Made by a program: the position numbers and the translations under genes
The notes under the pieces: model-generated
The model's database searches: none
What the model was told of the DNA's origin: nothing
The model's input: only the letters and a program-made list of their open reading frames with translations
Assembly (NCBI GenBank): GCA_949879765.1
Contig: CATLBQ010000009.1
Coordinates: 1-57,373 of the forward strand
DNA length: 57,373 nt
From: an uncultured Bacilli bacterium
GTDB taxonomy: Bacteria > Bacillota_I > Bacilli_A > ML615J-28 > CAG-313
Reading direction: 5' to 3'
Shown here: positions 9,567 to 18,633 of the stretch, piece after piece
Layout: each line of letters opens with the position of its first letter
Numbering within the stretch: position 1 is the stretch's first letter

Positions 9567-10880
9567 ATGAAAAAGTTCTTCGGGAAGTATAAAAAATTAA
9601 TAGGAATGATTCTTTTCACAGCTCTGTGCTTATTGGTATGGAGAGTAGGAATCCATATTAAATTTCCATTTGCGAATTATTCTACATTACCTACTTCTGG
9701 TAATGCCAATATTTTTGGTTTCTTAGATGTATTTGCTGGTGGAGGTTTATCTCAATTTTCAATTTTATCATTAGGTATTAGTCCATATATTACATCTTCA
9801 ATCGTGATTGAAATGTTGCAATTAGACATTATTCCAGCATTTAAAGAATGGGCTGAAGAAGGTGAAGAAGGAAAAGAAAAATTAAATCGTTGGACAAGAT
9901 ACATTGCCTTGTTCATTGCTTTTGTTCAAGCATTAGCTTTAATATTAGGTTTAAAGGCAACAAGTAATGTATACTTTAGAGATGTATCTGAATTTAATGC
10001 ATTTACATATATCTATATTGCAATTGTTCTTACTGCAGGTACAGCATTCACATTATGGTTAGCTGATCAAATTACTATGCGTGGTATAGGGAATGGTTCT
10101 TCTATGCTCATTGTTGCAGGTATCGTTGTTAGCTTACCAACTATGATGTATCAATTGTTCCAATATTTCTTAGGATCAGAAAGTACATATCGTACAGATG
10201 GTGTACTAGGATGGCAAGGCGTTGTCTTGTATATTGTAATGATGTTGATTTTCTTAGGTATTGTGGTCGCAGTAGTATGGATGGAAGGTTTGCAAAGAAA
10301 GATTCCAGTTGTATATGCTAATCGTCCAGCAGGATCAAAATTAATTGGTCAACAAGATTCAAATATTCCAATTAAATTAAACTCTGCATCTGTTATTCCA
10401 GTAATCTTTGCATCAACTCTATTATCACTTCCAACAACAGTGCTTGAATTTATTGCCGCAAGTGGTAAAACAGTAAGCGAATGGTGGTATACGATTTTTA
10501 GTTATCAAAAACCAATTGGATTTGCAATTTACATTATACTTATTTTTGTATTTGCATTTTTCTATTCGTTCTTGCAAATCGATCCTGATAAGATGGCAGA
10601 TAATTTGAAAAAACAAAATGCTCATATTCCTGGTATTAAGCCTGGGGAAGATACAGCGACATTTATTTCTAAAGTATTGTTCAAAGTAACATTACTAGGT
10701 GCAACTTATTTAGCAATACTTGCATCGATTCCAGTTATTGTCACATTTATTTTCCCATCGCTTCCATCATCTGTTCAAATTGGTGGTACTTCACTAATGA
10801 TCGTTGTTGGTGTTGCCATTGAAACAGTAAAACAAATTAAAACTGAAGGTCAATCTCAAGATTACCACGGTTTTATGTAA
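9567..10880 (+). CDS. secY: Protein translocase channel SecY
   Basis: SecY is the pore of the Sec system in the cytoplasmic membrane, working with SecE, SecG and SecA. The start at ATG 9567 gives 437 residues beginning MKKFFGKYKKLIGMILF; earlier in-frame codons lie inside rplO. Ten hydrophobic segments can be counted, and the plug region after the first segment reads GGGLSQFSILSLGISPYITSS (split here at about residues 50-70). The cytoplasmic loop LQRKIPVVYANRP and the C-terminal end YHGFM are typical. Linked to rplO by 1 bp, so likely coupled. Confidence 0.97.
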   Translation: MKKFFGKYKKLIGMILFTALCLLVWRVGIHIKFPFANYSTLPTSGNANIFGFLDVFAGGGLSQFSILSLGISPYITSSIVIEMLQLDIIPAFKEWAEEGEEGKEKLNRWTRYIALFIAFVQALALILGLKATSNVYFRDVSEFNAFTYIYIAIVLTAGTAFTLWLADQITMRGIGNGSSMLIVAGIVVSLPTMMYQLFQYFLGSESTYRTDGVLGWQGVVLYIVMMLIFLGIVVAVVWMEGLQRKIPVVYANRPAGSKLIGQQDSNIPIKLNSASVIPVIFASTLLSLPTTVLEFIAASGKTVSEWWYTIFSYQKPIGFAIYIILIFVFAFFYSFLQIDPDKMADNLKKQNAHIPGIKPGEDTATFISKVLFKVTLLGATYLAILASIPVIVTFIFPSLPSSVQIGGTSLMIVVGVAIETVKQIKTEGQSQDYHGFM

Positions 10881-10897
10881 TCAGGTGAAATAAAATT

Positions 10898-11542
10898 ATG
10901 CATCTATTAATCATGGGTGCTCCTGGATCTGGTAAGGGGACTTGTGCTGTAGCATTAAAAGAGTACTACAGCATCCCCCACATTTCCACAGGGGACATAT
11001 TTAGAAAAGCAATCAATGAAAAAACTCCAGTTGGAGTTATTGCAAAAGAATATATTGATAAAGGACAATTGGTGCCTGATGAGATAACCAATGAAATTGT
11101 AAAAGAAAGATTGAGTGAAGACGATTGTAAAAACGGTTTTCTTTTAGATGGGTTTCCTCGTAGTTTGGAACAAGCAAAAGCTTTATCAATAATTTTGAAC
11201 GAATTAAATATAACACTCGATGCAGCGATTAATTTGGAAATTGAAGATGAAATAATTGAAAAAAGAATTATCAACCGACGTATTTGCTCAAATTGTGGAA
11301 AGGGATATAATCTTATTTCATTACCACCATTAAAAGAAGGGGTGTGTGATGATTGTGGAGGTCATTTATATCAAAGAAAAGATGACACAATAGAGACAAT
11401 CGGTGAACGTTTGATGATTTATAACACACAAACAAGACCTATTGTTGCGTATTATAAAGCACTTGGAATTTTAGTTTCAGTCAATAGTAATCAAGATATT
11501 GATGATGTAAATGCTGAAATTATTCAAAAATTGGAGGCATAA
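10898..11542 (+). CDS. adk: Adenylate kinase with zinc-binding LID
   Basis: Converts AMP and ATP to two ADP in the cytoplasm. The 214-residue enzyme has the P-loop GAPGSGKGT (residues 7-15), the AMP-binding STGDIFR and LLDGFPRS motifs, and a LID domain with two cysteine pairs, CSNC and CDDC, which in Gram-positive adenylate kinases bind structural zinc. The gene lies between secY and map as in most Firmicutes and overlaps the map start by one base. Confidence 0.97.
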   Translation: MHLLIMGAPGSGKGTCAVALKEYYSIPHISTGDIFRKAINEKTPVGVIAKEYIDKGQLVPDEITNEIVKERLSEDDCKNGFLLDGFPRSLEQAKALSIILNELNITLDAAINLEIEDEIIEKRIINRRICSNCGKGYNLISLPPLKEGVCDDCGGHLYQRKDDTIETIGERLMIYNTQTRPIVAYYKALGILVSVNSNQDIDDVNAEIIQKLEA

Positions 11543-12303
11543 TGATTACAATTAAAAGTGATCGCGAAATTGCTTTGATGAAAGAGGCGGGTCATATTGC
11601 TATGTTAGCACATGAGGCGATTCGACAAGCCATTCGTCCTGGTGTTTCTACAAAAGAATTAGATAAAATAGCTTATGATGTTATTACATCCCATGGAGCT
11701 ACCCCATCATTTTTAAATTATAATGGGTATCCAGCATCCATTTGTGCATCAATAAACGAAATTGTAATTCATGGAATTCCAAGCAACAAACAAATTTTAA
11801 AAGATGGTGATATTATATCCATTGATATCGGTGCAAAATATAAAGGATATCATGGAGATTGCGCAAGAACTTGGCCATGCGGGCATGTGTCAAAAGAGCG
11901 CTTAAAATTAATTGAAGTTACGGAACAATCATTCTATGAAGGATTAAAGTACGCTCGTCCTGGGAATCGATTATCCGATATATCTCATGCAATTGAAATG
12001 CACGCAAAACAATATCAATATGGTGTTGTTCGAGATTTTACTGGTCATGGTGTAGGTAGTAAACTACATGAAGATCCTGCTATACCAAATTATGGCAAAG
12101 AAGGAGAAGGACCATTACTGAGAAAAGGTATGACACTAGCTATTGAGCCAATGATTAATATGGGCACACATCGTGTTCGTATATTACCAGATGGTTGGAC
12201 AACAGTTACACAAGATCACAAACCTAGCGCGCATTATGAAAATACAATTGTAATTACTGATACCGGTTATGAAATTTTAACTAAAATAAAGGAGAACGAT
12301 TAA
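11542..12303 (+). CDS. map: Methionine aminopeptidase type I
   Basis: Removes the initiator methionine from new proteins. The 253 residues show the five metal ligands in their usual settings: [18 protein letters not shown] (two Asp), the FTGHGVG histidine, AIEPMI and YENTIV glutamates. ATG overlaps the adk TAA by one base and the map stop overlaps the infA ATG in the same way, so the three are tightly coupled. The type I form lacks the insertion of type II enzymes. Confidence 0.97.
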   Translation: MITIKSDREIALMKEAGHIAMLAHEAIRQAIRPGVSTKELDKIAYDVITSHGATPSFLNYNGYPASICASINEIVIHGIPSNKQILKDGDIISIDIGAKYKGYHGDCARTWPCGHVSKERLKLIEVTEQSFYEGLKYARPGNRLSDISHAIEMHAKQYQYGVVRDFTGHGVGSKLHEDPAIPNYGKEGEGPLLRKGMTLAIEPMINMGTHRVRILPDGWTTVTQDHKPSAHYENTIVITDTGYEILTKIKEND

Positions 12304-12524
12304 TGTCGAAAAATGATGTTTTCGAAATGGAAGGAACAGTCGTTGAAGTGTTGCCCAATACAGTGTTTAAAGTCAAATTAACTGCAAATGGGCAAATTAT
12401 AGTAGCCCACGTTTCTGGTAAAATCCGTATGAATACGATTCGCATTTTACCAGGTGACAGAGTGACTGTTGAAATATCACCATATGACTTAACACGTGGA
12501 CGTATAACTTATCGTCACAAATAA
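12303..12524 (+). CDS. infA: Translation initiation factor IF-1
   Basis: IF-1 occupies the A site during initiation. The 73-residue OB-fold protein has the [18 protein letters not shown] strand pair, the [14 protein letters not shown] motif and [13 protein letters not shown] near the end. The start is shared by one base with the map stop and is preceded by AAGGAGAA. Its position before rpmJ is the usual one. Confidence 0.97.
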   Translation: MSKNDVFEMEGTVVEVLPNTVFKVKLTANGQIIVAHVSGKIRMNTIRILPGDRVTVEISPYDLTRGRITYRHK

Positions 12525-12563
12525 GTTATATAATGAAAAACTAAAATACATAGGAGGTACACA

Positions 12564-12680
12564 ATGAAGGTTAGACCATCTGTAAAACCAATTTGTGATA
12601 AATGTAAAGTTATTAAAAGACATGGACGTGTTATGGTAATCTGCTCAGCTTACCCAAAACACAAACAAAGACAAGGATAA
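12564..12680 (+). CDS. rpmJ: 50S ribosomal protein L36
   Basis: A 38-residue zinc-ribbon protein of the large subunit, too short for most gene calls. It starts [18 protein letters not shown] and ends KHKQRQG, with the CxxC pair, a third Cys in VICSAYPKH and the His that complete the zinc site. The ATG is 7 nt after AGGAGG. It carries one extra residue relative to the common 37-residue form. Confidence 0.96.
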   Translation: MKVRPSVKPICDKCKVIKRHGRVMVICSAYPKHKQRQG

Positions 12681-12698
12681 TAGGAGGCATATTAAACT

Positions 12699-13064
12699 AT
12701 GGCACGTATATCTGGTGTTGATATTCCTAGCAATAAACGCGTAGTAATATCACTTACATATATTTATGGTATTGGCAAACCAACCGCAGAAGAAATTCTT
12801 AAAAATGCCAACGTTAGTTTTGATAAAAGAGTAAAAGATTTATCAGAAGCAGAGCTTACAGCAATTCGTCAAGAAGTTGCTAAATATCATGTAGAAGGTG
12901 ACTTACGCCGTGAAGTAGCGATGAACATTAAGAGATTAATGGAAATTGGAAGCTATAGAGGCTTACGTCATAGAAAAGGCTTACCAGTTAGAGGACAAAG
13001 AACAAGAACAAATGCTCGTACTAGAAAAGGTCCTGCTAAGACTGTAGCGAATAAGAAGAAATAG
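12699..13064 (+). CDS. rpsM: 30S ribosomal protein S13
   Basis: S13 is in the head of the 30S and bridges to the 50S and the P-site tRNA. The 121-residue protein starts [19 protein letters not shown], has the [12 protein letters not shown] helix-two-turn-helix and the basic C-terminal tail [25 protein letters not shown] precedes the ATG. The [16 protein letters not shown] end is standard. Confidence 0.97.
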   Translation: MARISGVDIPSNKRVVISLTYIYGIGKPTAEEILKNANVSFDKRVKDLSEAELTAIRQEVAKYHVEGDLRREVAMNIKRLMEIGSYRGLRHRKGLPVRGQRTRTNARTRKGPAKTVANKKK

Positions 13065-13078
13065 GAGGCGTGAATTCA

Positions 13079-13465
13079 ATGGCTAAAAAAGTAATTCGTA
13101 AACGTCGTGTTAGAAAGAATATACCTCTTGGTGTTGCACATATTCATTCAACATTCAATAATACAATCGTAACAATCACTGATCCAGTGGGTAATGTTGT
13201 TTCTTGGAGCAGTGCTGGAGCAGTTGGTTTCAAAGGTAGTAAAAAATCTACTCCATTTGCAGCTCAAATGGCATCAGAAGCCGCAGCAAAAGCCGCAATG
13301 GATAACGGTATGGTAAAAGTAGAAGTAACAGTTAAAGGACCAGGTCCTGGTCGTGAAGCTGCTATTCGTTCTTTACAAGTAGCAGGTCTTGAAATTGTTT
13401 CTATTCAAGATGTTACTCCAGTTCCACATAACGGATGCCGTCCTCCAAAAAGACCTCGTGGATAA
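13079..13465 (+). CDS. rpsK: 30S ribosomal protein S11
   Basis: S11 lies on the 30S platform near the Shine-Dalgarno helix. I use ATG 13079, 10 nt after AGGAGG (13063-13068); the GTG at 13070 lies only 1 nt from that site and cannot serve. This gives 128 residues with a basic head ([12 protein letters not shown]), [15 protein letters not shown], and the end [13 protein letters not shown]. Next gene in order is rpoA, so rpsD is not in the alpha cluster, as in Bacillus. Confidence 0.97.
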   Translation: MAKKVIRKRRVRKNIPLGVAHIHSTFNNTIVTITDPVGNVVSWSSAGAVGFKGSKKSTPFAAQMASEAAAKAAMDNGMVKVEVTVKGPGPGREAAIRSLQVAGLEIVSIQDVTPVPHNGCRPPKRPRG

Positions 13466-13479
13466 TTGCTTAGTGGCAT

Positions 13480-13520
13480 TATCTTTCAGGTAAAAGATAC
13501 CTAATAAACTTGATCATTAG
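13480..13520 (+). promoter_or_regulatory. Overlapping hairpins before rpoA
   Basis: The rpsK-rpoA gap is 66 bp, far longer than the 10-20 bp gaps elsewhere in the run. It contains TATCTTT (13480-13486) with AAAGATA (13493-13499), which excludes AGGTA (13488-13492) with TACCT (13498-13502), plus CTAAT (13501-13505) with ATTAG (13516-13520), which abuts the rpoA ribosome site AGGAGG. A role in setting rpoA translation or in mRNA processing is inference. Confidence 0.35.
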
Positions 13521-13531
13521 AGGAGGATGAA

Positions 13532-14644
13532 ATGAGAAGAGTTGAATTTATTAAACCAGAATTAAAAATTAACGAAGATGTTCTTGAATCAAATGATTAC
13601 TATTGCAAGTTAAAATTGTCACCCCTTGAAAGAGGATATGGTTGGACAATTGGTAACTCCTTAAGAAGGGTATTATTATCATCTTTACCAGGAGCTGCTA
13701 TTGTTGCTATTACCATTGAAGGTGTTGAACATGAATTTTGTGCAGTAGAAGGAATTCGTGAAGATGTAACAGAAATTATCTTGAATTTAAAAAAGGTTGT
13801 ATTTACAATTAATGCATCTCTAAATGAAACTGGTGATTTCGGTGATCAAGACAAAACATATCGCCTAGAACTCATAGAATCTTTACCAACTATCGAAGAA
13901 CAAAGAAAAAATGGTGTACCAGAAGAAGAATTAATCTATTCAAAAGTAGTAACAGCAGGTGATATCAACACCGCATCAACCGAAGATATCAAAGTGATCA
14001 ATGGTGAGCAAGAAATTGCAACCCTTTCTGCAGGTGGAAAGTTAAAGATGGAATTATTTGTTAGAAATGGCGTTGGATATGTCAATGCTGATGAAAACAA
14101 AAAATTCTGTAAAGAAGGAAATAGTAGAATTATTAACCGACTTGCAATTGACTCTATCTTTACACCAGTAGTTAGATGTCGCTATGATGTGACGAAAACA
14201 CGTTATGGTGATAACTTTGACTGTGACCAATTGATTCTTGAAGTTTGGACAAATGGTTCTATTAAGGCGACCAATGCACTTTCTCTCGCATCAAAATTTT
14301 TAATTGAGCATTTCGAAGTCATTCAAAATTTGAATGTCGAAATTGAACAAAGAAAATATATGATGGAAACCGAAGAAAAAGTGGTTGATAGCAAACTTGA
14401 TAAGAAGATAGAAGATTTAGATTTATCAGTTCGTTCTTACAACTGTTTAAAACGTGCTAATATCAATACAGTAGGTGAATTGACACAAAAAACAGAAGAA
14501 GAAATGATGAAGGTAAGAAACCTTGGACGTAAATCTTTAAAAGAGGTTGTTCAAAAACTTCGTGAAATCGGTCTAGATCTTAAAAATAGTAGTACTTTAT
14601 TTGATGATGACGATGATTTAGAAGATGATGAATCAGATGAATAA
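13532..14644 (+). CDS. rpoA: RNA polymerase alpha subunit
   Basis: Alpha dimerises to start core polymerase assembly and its C-terminal domain binds UP elements and activators. The N domain has LSPLERGYGWTIGNSLRRVLLSSLPG (about residues 29-54) and the dimer core; the C domain has the helix-hairpin-helix LGRKSLKEVVQKL near residue 331. At 370 residues it is about 55 longer than the usual 315. The excess is in an insert around residues 110-155 and an acidic tail of Asp and Glu in the last 14 residues. Start follows AGGAGG by 5 nt. Confidence 0.97.
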   Translation: MRRVEFIKPELKINEDVLESNDYYCKLKLSPLERGYGWTIGNSLRRVLLSSLPGAAIVAITIEGVEHEFCAVEGIREDVTEIILNLKKVVFTINASLNETGDFGDQDKTYRLELIESLPTIEEQRKNGVPEEELIYSKVVTAGDINTASTEDIKVINGEQEIATLSAGGKLKMELFVRNGVGYVNADENKKFCKEGNSRIINRLAIDSIFTPVVRCRYDVTKTRYGDNFDCDQLILEVWTNGSIKATNALSLASKFLIEHFEVIQNLNVEIEQRKYMMETEEKVVDSKLDKKIEDLDLSVRSYNCLKRANINTVGELTQKTEEEMMKVRNLGRKSLKEVVQKLREIGLDLKNSSTLFDDDDDLEDDESDE

Positions 14645-14682
14645 TCAAATACCCAATATTCTTTAGAAGGAGAAATTAATTT

Positions 14683-15048
14683 ATGGCATTAGGATATCGT
14701 ACTTTAAGTCGTAAAAGCTACCAAAGAAAAGCCTTATTCCGCGACTTGATTACAGATTTAATTTTAAATGGTCGCATAGAAACTACAGAAGCTAAAGCAA
14801 AAGAATTAAAACGCCTTGCTGACAAAATGGTTACTCTTGGCAAAAAAGGTGATTTAGCTGCACGTAGACAAGCTGCTAAGATGATTCGTTTTGAAAAAGA
14901 CGAAGAAGGCAACTATGCACTTCAAAAATTATTTAATGAAATCGCCCCAAAATTTGCTAATCGCAATGGTGGATACACAAGAGTTTTAAAACTTGGTCCT
15001 CGTCGTGGTGATGCAACTGAAATGGCAATTATTGAATTTGTTGAATAA
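14683..15048 (+). CDS. rplQ: 50S ribosomal protein L17
   Basis: L17 lies at the tunnel exit side of the 50S and closes the ribosomal run. The 121-residue product reads [19 protein letters not shown] at its start, has [17 protein letters not shown] and the [18 protein letters not shown] end. AGAAGGAG precedes the ATG. A strong terminator lies 46 bp after the stop. Confidence 0.97.
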   Translation: MALGYRTLSRKSYQRKALFRDLITDLILNGRIETTEAKAKELKRLADKMVTLGKKGDLAARRQAAKMIRFEKDEEGNYALQKLFNEIAPKFANRNGGYTRVLKLGPRRGDATEMAIIEFVE

Positions 15049-15093
15049 TTATATATATATAACAAGCAATTGTTATAAGCATTGCATAAAAAT

Positions 15094-15123
15094 AGTCTCT
15101 AGGCTTTCTAGAGGCTTTTTTTT
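15094..15123 (+). terminator. Terminator of the ribosomal operon
   Basis: AGTCTCTAG (15094-15102) pairs with CTAGAGGCT (15108-15116), a 9-bp stem with one G-U pair, followed by eight T residues. No other terminator is seen between 525 and this point. Confidence 0.9.
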
Positions 15124-15142
15124 CTAAAAGCATACATATTCA

Positions 15143-15170
15143 TTGATAATTTTGGAAAAATAAGTATAAT
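15143..15170 (+). promoter_or_regulatory. Promoter of the site-2 protease gene
   Basis: TTGATA (15143-15148) and TATAAT (15165-15170) are separated by 16 bp, 20 bp before the gene. Confidence 0.7.
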
Positions 15171-15190
15171 AGACTAAAAGGAGTGATTTT

Positions 15191-15853
15191 ATGTTAGATA
15201 TACTCATTGATTATATATATATTATTCCCGCTGCTTTAATTGCAATCATGTTGCATGAAATTGCTCATGGACTTGTTTCCTATTGGTTGGGAGATCCAAC
15301 GCCAAAAAGACAGGGTAGATTATCTTTGAATCCTGCCAAACATTTAGACCCATTAGGCACAGTTTGTTTGATTTTTTTTCATGTTGGATGGGCTAAACCG
15401 GTTATGGTCAATCCTGAATATTATAAAAATAAAAAATGGGGAATGGCTCTTGTAGCATTAGCAGGTCCCGTTACCAATTTTATCTTATCGGTTGTATCTA
15501 TATTTATTTTTGGTTTCATTATTAAATTGACTTATACTATGGATAGTGTACCAATGGCTTTAGAAATTTTATTGAACTTTTTTCAATATTTGGCTATTAT
15601 CAATTTAGGATTAGGTATTTTTAATTTAATACCTATACCTCCACTAGATGGTTCAAAAATATTAGGAGCATTTCTAAGTGACAAGGCATATGATATGTAT
15701 ATGAAAATTCAACGCTATGGGTTTTGGCTATTAGCAGGTTTTCTCATTCTTTCATCAATGTATGGAAGCGGGATATCGTTTTTATCTGTGTTAGTAGAAA
15801 AGATATTTTATTTCCTTCTAAGAATGGTATTGATGATATTTGGACTTATTTGA
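15191..15853 (+). CDS. Site-2 protease family membrane metalloprotease
   Basis: A 220-residue M50-type intramembrane zinc protease. The first membrane segment holds HExxH (H22, E23, H26, in LHEIAHG) and a later one holds the third ligand in PPLDGSK (D153). The GPVTNFILS stretch near residue 92 is also typical. There is no PDZ domain, so this is the short group common in Firmicutes (YwhC/Rip-like), not RseP. Its substrate cannot be read from the sequence. It has its own promoter and terminator and interrupts the usual rplQ-ecfA1 neighbourhood. Confidence 0.88.
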   Translation: MLDILIDYIYIIPAALIAIMLHEIAHGLVSYWLGDPTPKRQGRLSLNPAKHLDPLGTVCLIFFHVGWAKPVMVNPEYYKNKKWGMALVALAGPVTNFILSVVSIFIFGFIIKLTYTMDSVPMALEILLNFFQYLAIINLGLGIFNLIPIPPLDGSKILGAFLSDKAYDMYMKIQRYGFWLLAGFLILSSMYGSGISFLSVLVEKIFYFLLRMVLMIFGLI

Positions 15854-15870
15854 TAAAACTCAAAATAAAA

Positions 15871-15893
15871 GGACTGTCGCAGGACAGTTTTTT
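15871..15893 (+). terminator. Terminator of the site-2 protease gene
   Basis: ACTGTC (15873-15878) pairs with GACAGT (15883-15888) around a four-base loop, followed by six T residues. Confidence 0.75.
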
Positions 15894-15948
15894 ATTTTCA
15901 ATATGAAGAAGAATTGTTTTTTATCTAGCAATCGTTAGTCTAAACAAG

Positions 15949-15977
15949 TTGCGTAAAACAAGAAAAAATGATATAAT
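15949..15977 (+). promoter_or_regulatory. Promoter of the ecf-truA operon
   Basis: TTGCGT (15949-15954), a 17-bp spacer and TATAAT (15972-15977), 35 bp before the start of ecfA1. Confidence 0.7.
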
Positions 15978-16011
15978 AAGTAGAATATAAAAAAGAAAGG
16001 TGGTTCGGCGT

Positions 16012-16824
16012 ATGAAGATAGAATTCAAAGATGTGACATTTCAATATTATAGTGAAGAAAAACCAGTATTTGAACATTTATCTTTTACAATAGAACAGGG
16101 TACAACAACCGCAATACTAGGACACAATGGCAGCGGAAAAAGTACAATTGCTAAACTGATAGTAGGGTTACTTGTACCAAATGCAGGACAAATTTTAATT
16201 GATGATGTAGAATTGACCGAACAAACCATAGATGAAATCAGAAAACGAATGGGAATTATTTTTCAAAATCCTGACAATCAATTTGTGGGTGTAACAGTAA
16301 GAGATGATATTGCTTTTGGTTTAGAAAATCATCAAGTACCAAGAGAAGAAATGATTCAACAAATTGAAAAGTATGCTACCCTTGTGGATATGAAAGATTA
16401 TTTAGATAAAAGCCCTGAAAAATTATCAGGCGGACAAAAACAACGAGTGGCTATTGCAGGGGCACTGGCGATGGAGACAGAACTCATTATTTTTGATGAA
16501 TCTACATCTATGTTAGATCCAAAAGGGACAAAAGAAATCAATCAAATGATGCGTAGCTTAAAAGAAAACTTTCAAAAATCAATTATTACGATTACACATC
16601 AGTTGGAAGAAGCTATTTTTGCAGATAGAGTGATGGTATTAAATGAAGGAAAAATCGTATTAGATGGTACGCCTCAAGTGGTTTTAAAAGAAAAAGATAT
16701 TTTAGAAGCAAGCGGGTTAAAACTAATTGACGGGTTAGATGTACTGAATCGGCTAGAAAAAGATGATTTTGACCATAAATCATCTATTATGGAGGCATTA
16801 TGGGAATTGATTTTCAAAATGTAG
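16012..16824 (+). CDS. ecfA1: ECF transporter ATPase subunit EcfA1
   Basis: One of two ATPases of an energy-coupling factor (ECF) vitamin/metal importer at the inner membrane face. The ATG at 16012 follows GAAAGGTGG; a GTG at 16000 is part of that site and is rejected. The 270 residues show Walker A GHNGSGKST (about 38-46), the Q-loop FQNPDNQFVG, signature LSGGQKQR and Walker B LIIFDES, where DEA or DEP is more common. The last 25 bp overlap ecfA2. No substrate (S) subunit is nearby, so this is a shared group II module. Confidence 0.95.
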   Translation: MKIEFKDVTFQYYSEEKPVFEHLSFTIEQGTTTAILGHNGSGKSTIAKLIVGLLVPNAGQILIDDVELTEQTIDEIRKRMGIIFQNPDNQFVGVTVRDDIAFGLENHQVPREEMIQQIEKYATLVDMKDYLDKSPEKLSGGQKQRVAIAGALAMETELIIFDESTSMLDPKGTKEINQMMRSLKENFQKSIITITHQLEEAIFADRVMVLNEGKIVLDGTPQVVLKEKDILEASGLKLIDGLDVLNRLEKDDFDHKSSIMEALWELIFKM

Positions 16825-17657
16825 ATTTTAAATATGCCAAAAAGGCAACTACAAAACAACTAGATCAAGTCTCTTTTTCGATTCAGGAAAAAGATGAATT
16901 TGTCATGATTCTTGGTCAAACTGGATCAGGGAAATCAACAATGGTACAACATATGAATGGACTATTACTTGCAAGTGGTGGACAGGTACGTATTTTTGAT
17001 CAAAATATCATCCGAAGTAAGAAATTAAAGTTAAAGCCTATTCGTCGTCATGTAGGATTGGTTTTTCAATTTCCAGAATATCAAATTTTTGAATCTACTG
17101 TTTTAAAAGATGTTATGTTTGGACCTAAAAATTTTGGGAAAACCAAAGAAGAAGCAGAACAATTGGCCAAGGATGCTTGCCAATTAATAGGTATTCCTTC
17201 TGATTTATTAGAGCGTTCTCCTTTTAATCTAAGTGGTGGACAAATGAGAAGAGTGGCTATTGCGGGGTCACTAGCTATTGACCCAGATATTTTAATCTTA
17301 GATGAGCCAACGGTTGGGCTAGATCCAAAAGGGAAAGATGAACTGATGGATTTACTTGTAGACATTCAACAAAAAACCCACAAGACGATAATTATGATTA
17401 CTCATGATATGGATATTGTTGCCAATTATGCCAAACGTGTACTCGTAATGAATCATGGGAAATTGGTCTATGATGGAACAGTACAAGAATTATTTGAAAA
17501 TGAATCTCATTTAAAACAGTACAACTTAGATTTGCCGACTTCTGCGCTTCTTGCTAAGGGGTTAAAGGAAAAGGGGCTTTTAGATTATCAAAGATTGCCA
17601 CTGACAAAATCACAACTCTATACAGCCATTGTGAGAGGTGGTGAAGATAATGAATGA
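16800..17657 (+). CDS. ecfA2: ECF transporter ATPase subunit EcfA2
   Basis: The second ECF ATPase, pairing with EcfA1. The 285 residues hold Walker A GQTGSGKST, the Q-loop FQFPEYQIFE (the FPE form marks EcfA2), signature LSGGQMRR and Walker B LILDEPTVGLD. The start lies inside ecfA1 after TGGAGGCATT, and the end overlaps ecfT by 8 bp, pointing to coupled synthesis in fixed ratio. Confidence 0.95.
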   Translation: MGIDFQNVDFKYAKKATTKQLDQVSFSIQEKDEFVMILGQTGSGKSTMVQHMNGLLLASGGQVRIFDQNIIRSKKLKLKPIRRHVGLVFQFPEYQIFESTVLKDVMFGPKNFGKTKEEAEQLAKDACQLIGIPSDLLERSPFNLSGGQMRRVAIAGSLAIDPDILILDEPTVGLDPKGKDELMDLLVDIQQKTHKTIIMITHDMDIVANYAKRVLVMNHGKLVYDGTVQELFENESHLKQYNLDLPTSALLAKGLKEKGLLDYQRLPLTKSQLYTAIVRGGEDNE

Positions 17658-18633
17658 TAGTATCGTATTTGGTCAATATATTTATCGCAATAGCTTTATG
17701 CATAAACTAGATGCTAGAGTAAAGCTCATTTCACTAGTATTGATGATGATTGGCGTATTTTTAATCCCCAAAGATCATTTTATTTTACTAGGTATTGCCT
17801 TCTTGATTCCTATTTTGGCCATTCTTTTTTCAAAGATTTCTCTTTTTAAATATTTGAAAAGTTTGAAACAAATTGCATTTGTAATGCTATTTTCTTTTGT
17901 CTTCCAATTGATTGGAAACCATAATGGAGAACTTTTACTTAAACTACCCATTCAATTCACTGTAGTCAATATTGCAATCGTTGTTTTAGCATTGATAATA
18001 TATTTTATAGTGAGGAAGTATTTGCCATTTAAATTTTTGATATTTGTATTGCTATTGATTGGGGCAACCTATTTATTCCGGTATCCTATTTATGGTCATA
18101 TTATCCATTCTTTTGATTTTTTGATTTATCAAGAAGGTGTTATTCATGGCTTATTTTTAATTGGTCGTGTATTTGTGATTATTTTAGCATCAACTAGTTT
18201 GACATTAACCACCAAACCGACTGATTTGACTAATGCTTTAGAATGGTTACTTCAACCATTAGAATGGATAAAGATTAAAACAAGTATTTTTGCAATGATG
18301 ATATCTATTGCTTTAAGGTCTATTCCTACATTATTTAATGAAACGAACCGAATTTTAAAAGCACAGGCTTCACGTGGTGCAGATTTTAATGAGTCTAGTT
18401 TAAAAGAGCAAATTGGGCAAATGGTGTCTTTACTTGTACCAATGTTTGTTATATCCATTAAAAAAGCAGAAGATTTAGCTGATGCAATGGAAGCAAGAGG
18501 ATATATTCCTGGTGAAAAGCGTACGAGATTGGTGAAGATGACGTTTAAGGTATCGGATTATATGGTATTGGGCGCAATCCTTCTTTTATTTGTTTTACTT
18601 ATTTTAGGAAAATGTGGTGTCTATGCGTTATAA
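17650..18633 (+). CDS. ecfT: ECF transporter transmembrane subunit EcfT
   Basis: EcfT couples the ATPases to interchangeable S subunits. The start at ATG 17650, 7 nt after AGGTGGTG, gives 327 residues beginning MNDSIVFGQYIYRNSFMHKL. Several membrane segments are followed by the coupling helix with the A-R-G type motif, seen here as QASRGADF and MEARGYIPG. At 327 residues it is longer than the common 265; the extra is a hydrophobic stretch at about residues 95-160. It overlaps truA by 11 bp. Confidence 0.93.
   Translation: MNDSIVFGQYIYRNSFMHKLDARVKLISLVLMMIGVFLIPKDHFILLGIAFLIPILAILFSKISLFKYLKSLKQIAFVMLFSFVFQLIGNHNGELLLKLPIQFTVVNIAIVVLALIIYFIVRKYLPFKFLIFVLLLIGATYLFRYPIYGHIIHSFDFLIYQEGVIHGLFLIGRVFVIILASTSLTLTTKPTDLTNALEWLLQPLEWIKIKTSIFAMMISIALRSIPTLFNETNRILKAQASRGADFNESSLKEQIGQMVSLLVPMFVISIKKAEDLADAMEARGYIPGEKRTRLVKMTFKVSDYMVLGAILLLFVLLILGKCGVYAL

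Noticed and set aside
16000-16011. GTG at 16000 as the ecfA1 start
   Set aside because: It overlaps the ribosome site; ATG 16012 is better spaced and matches the family start.
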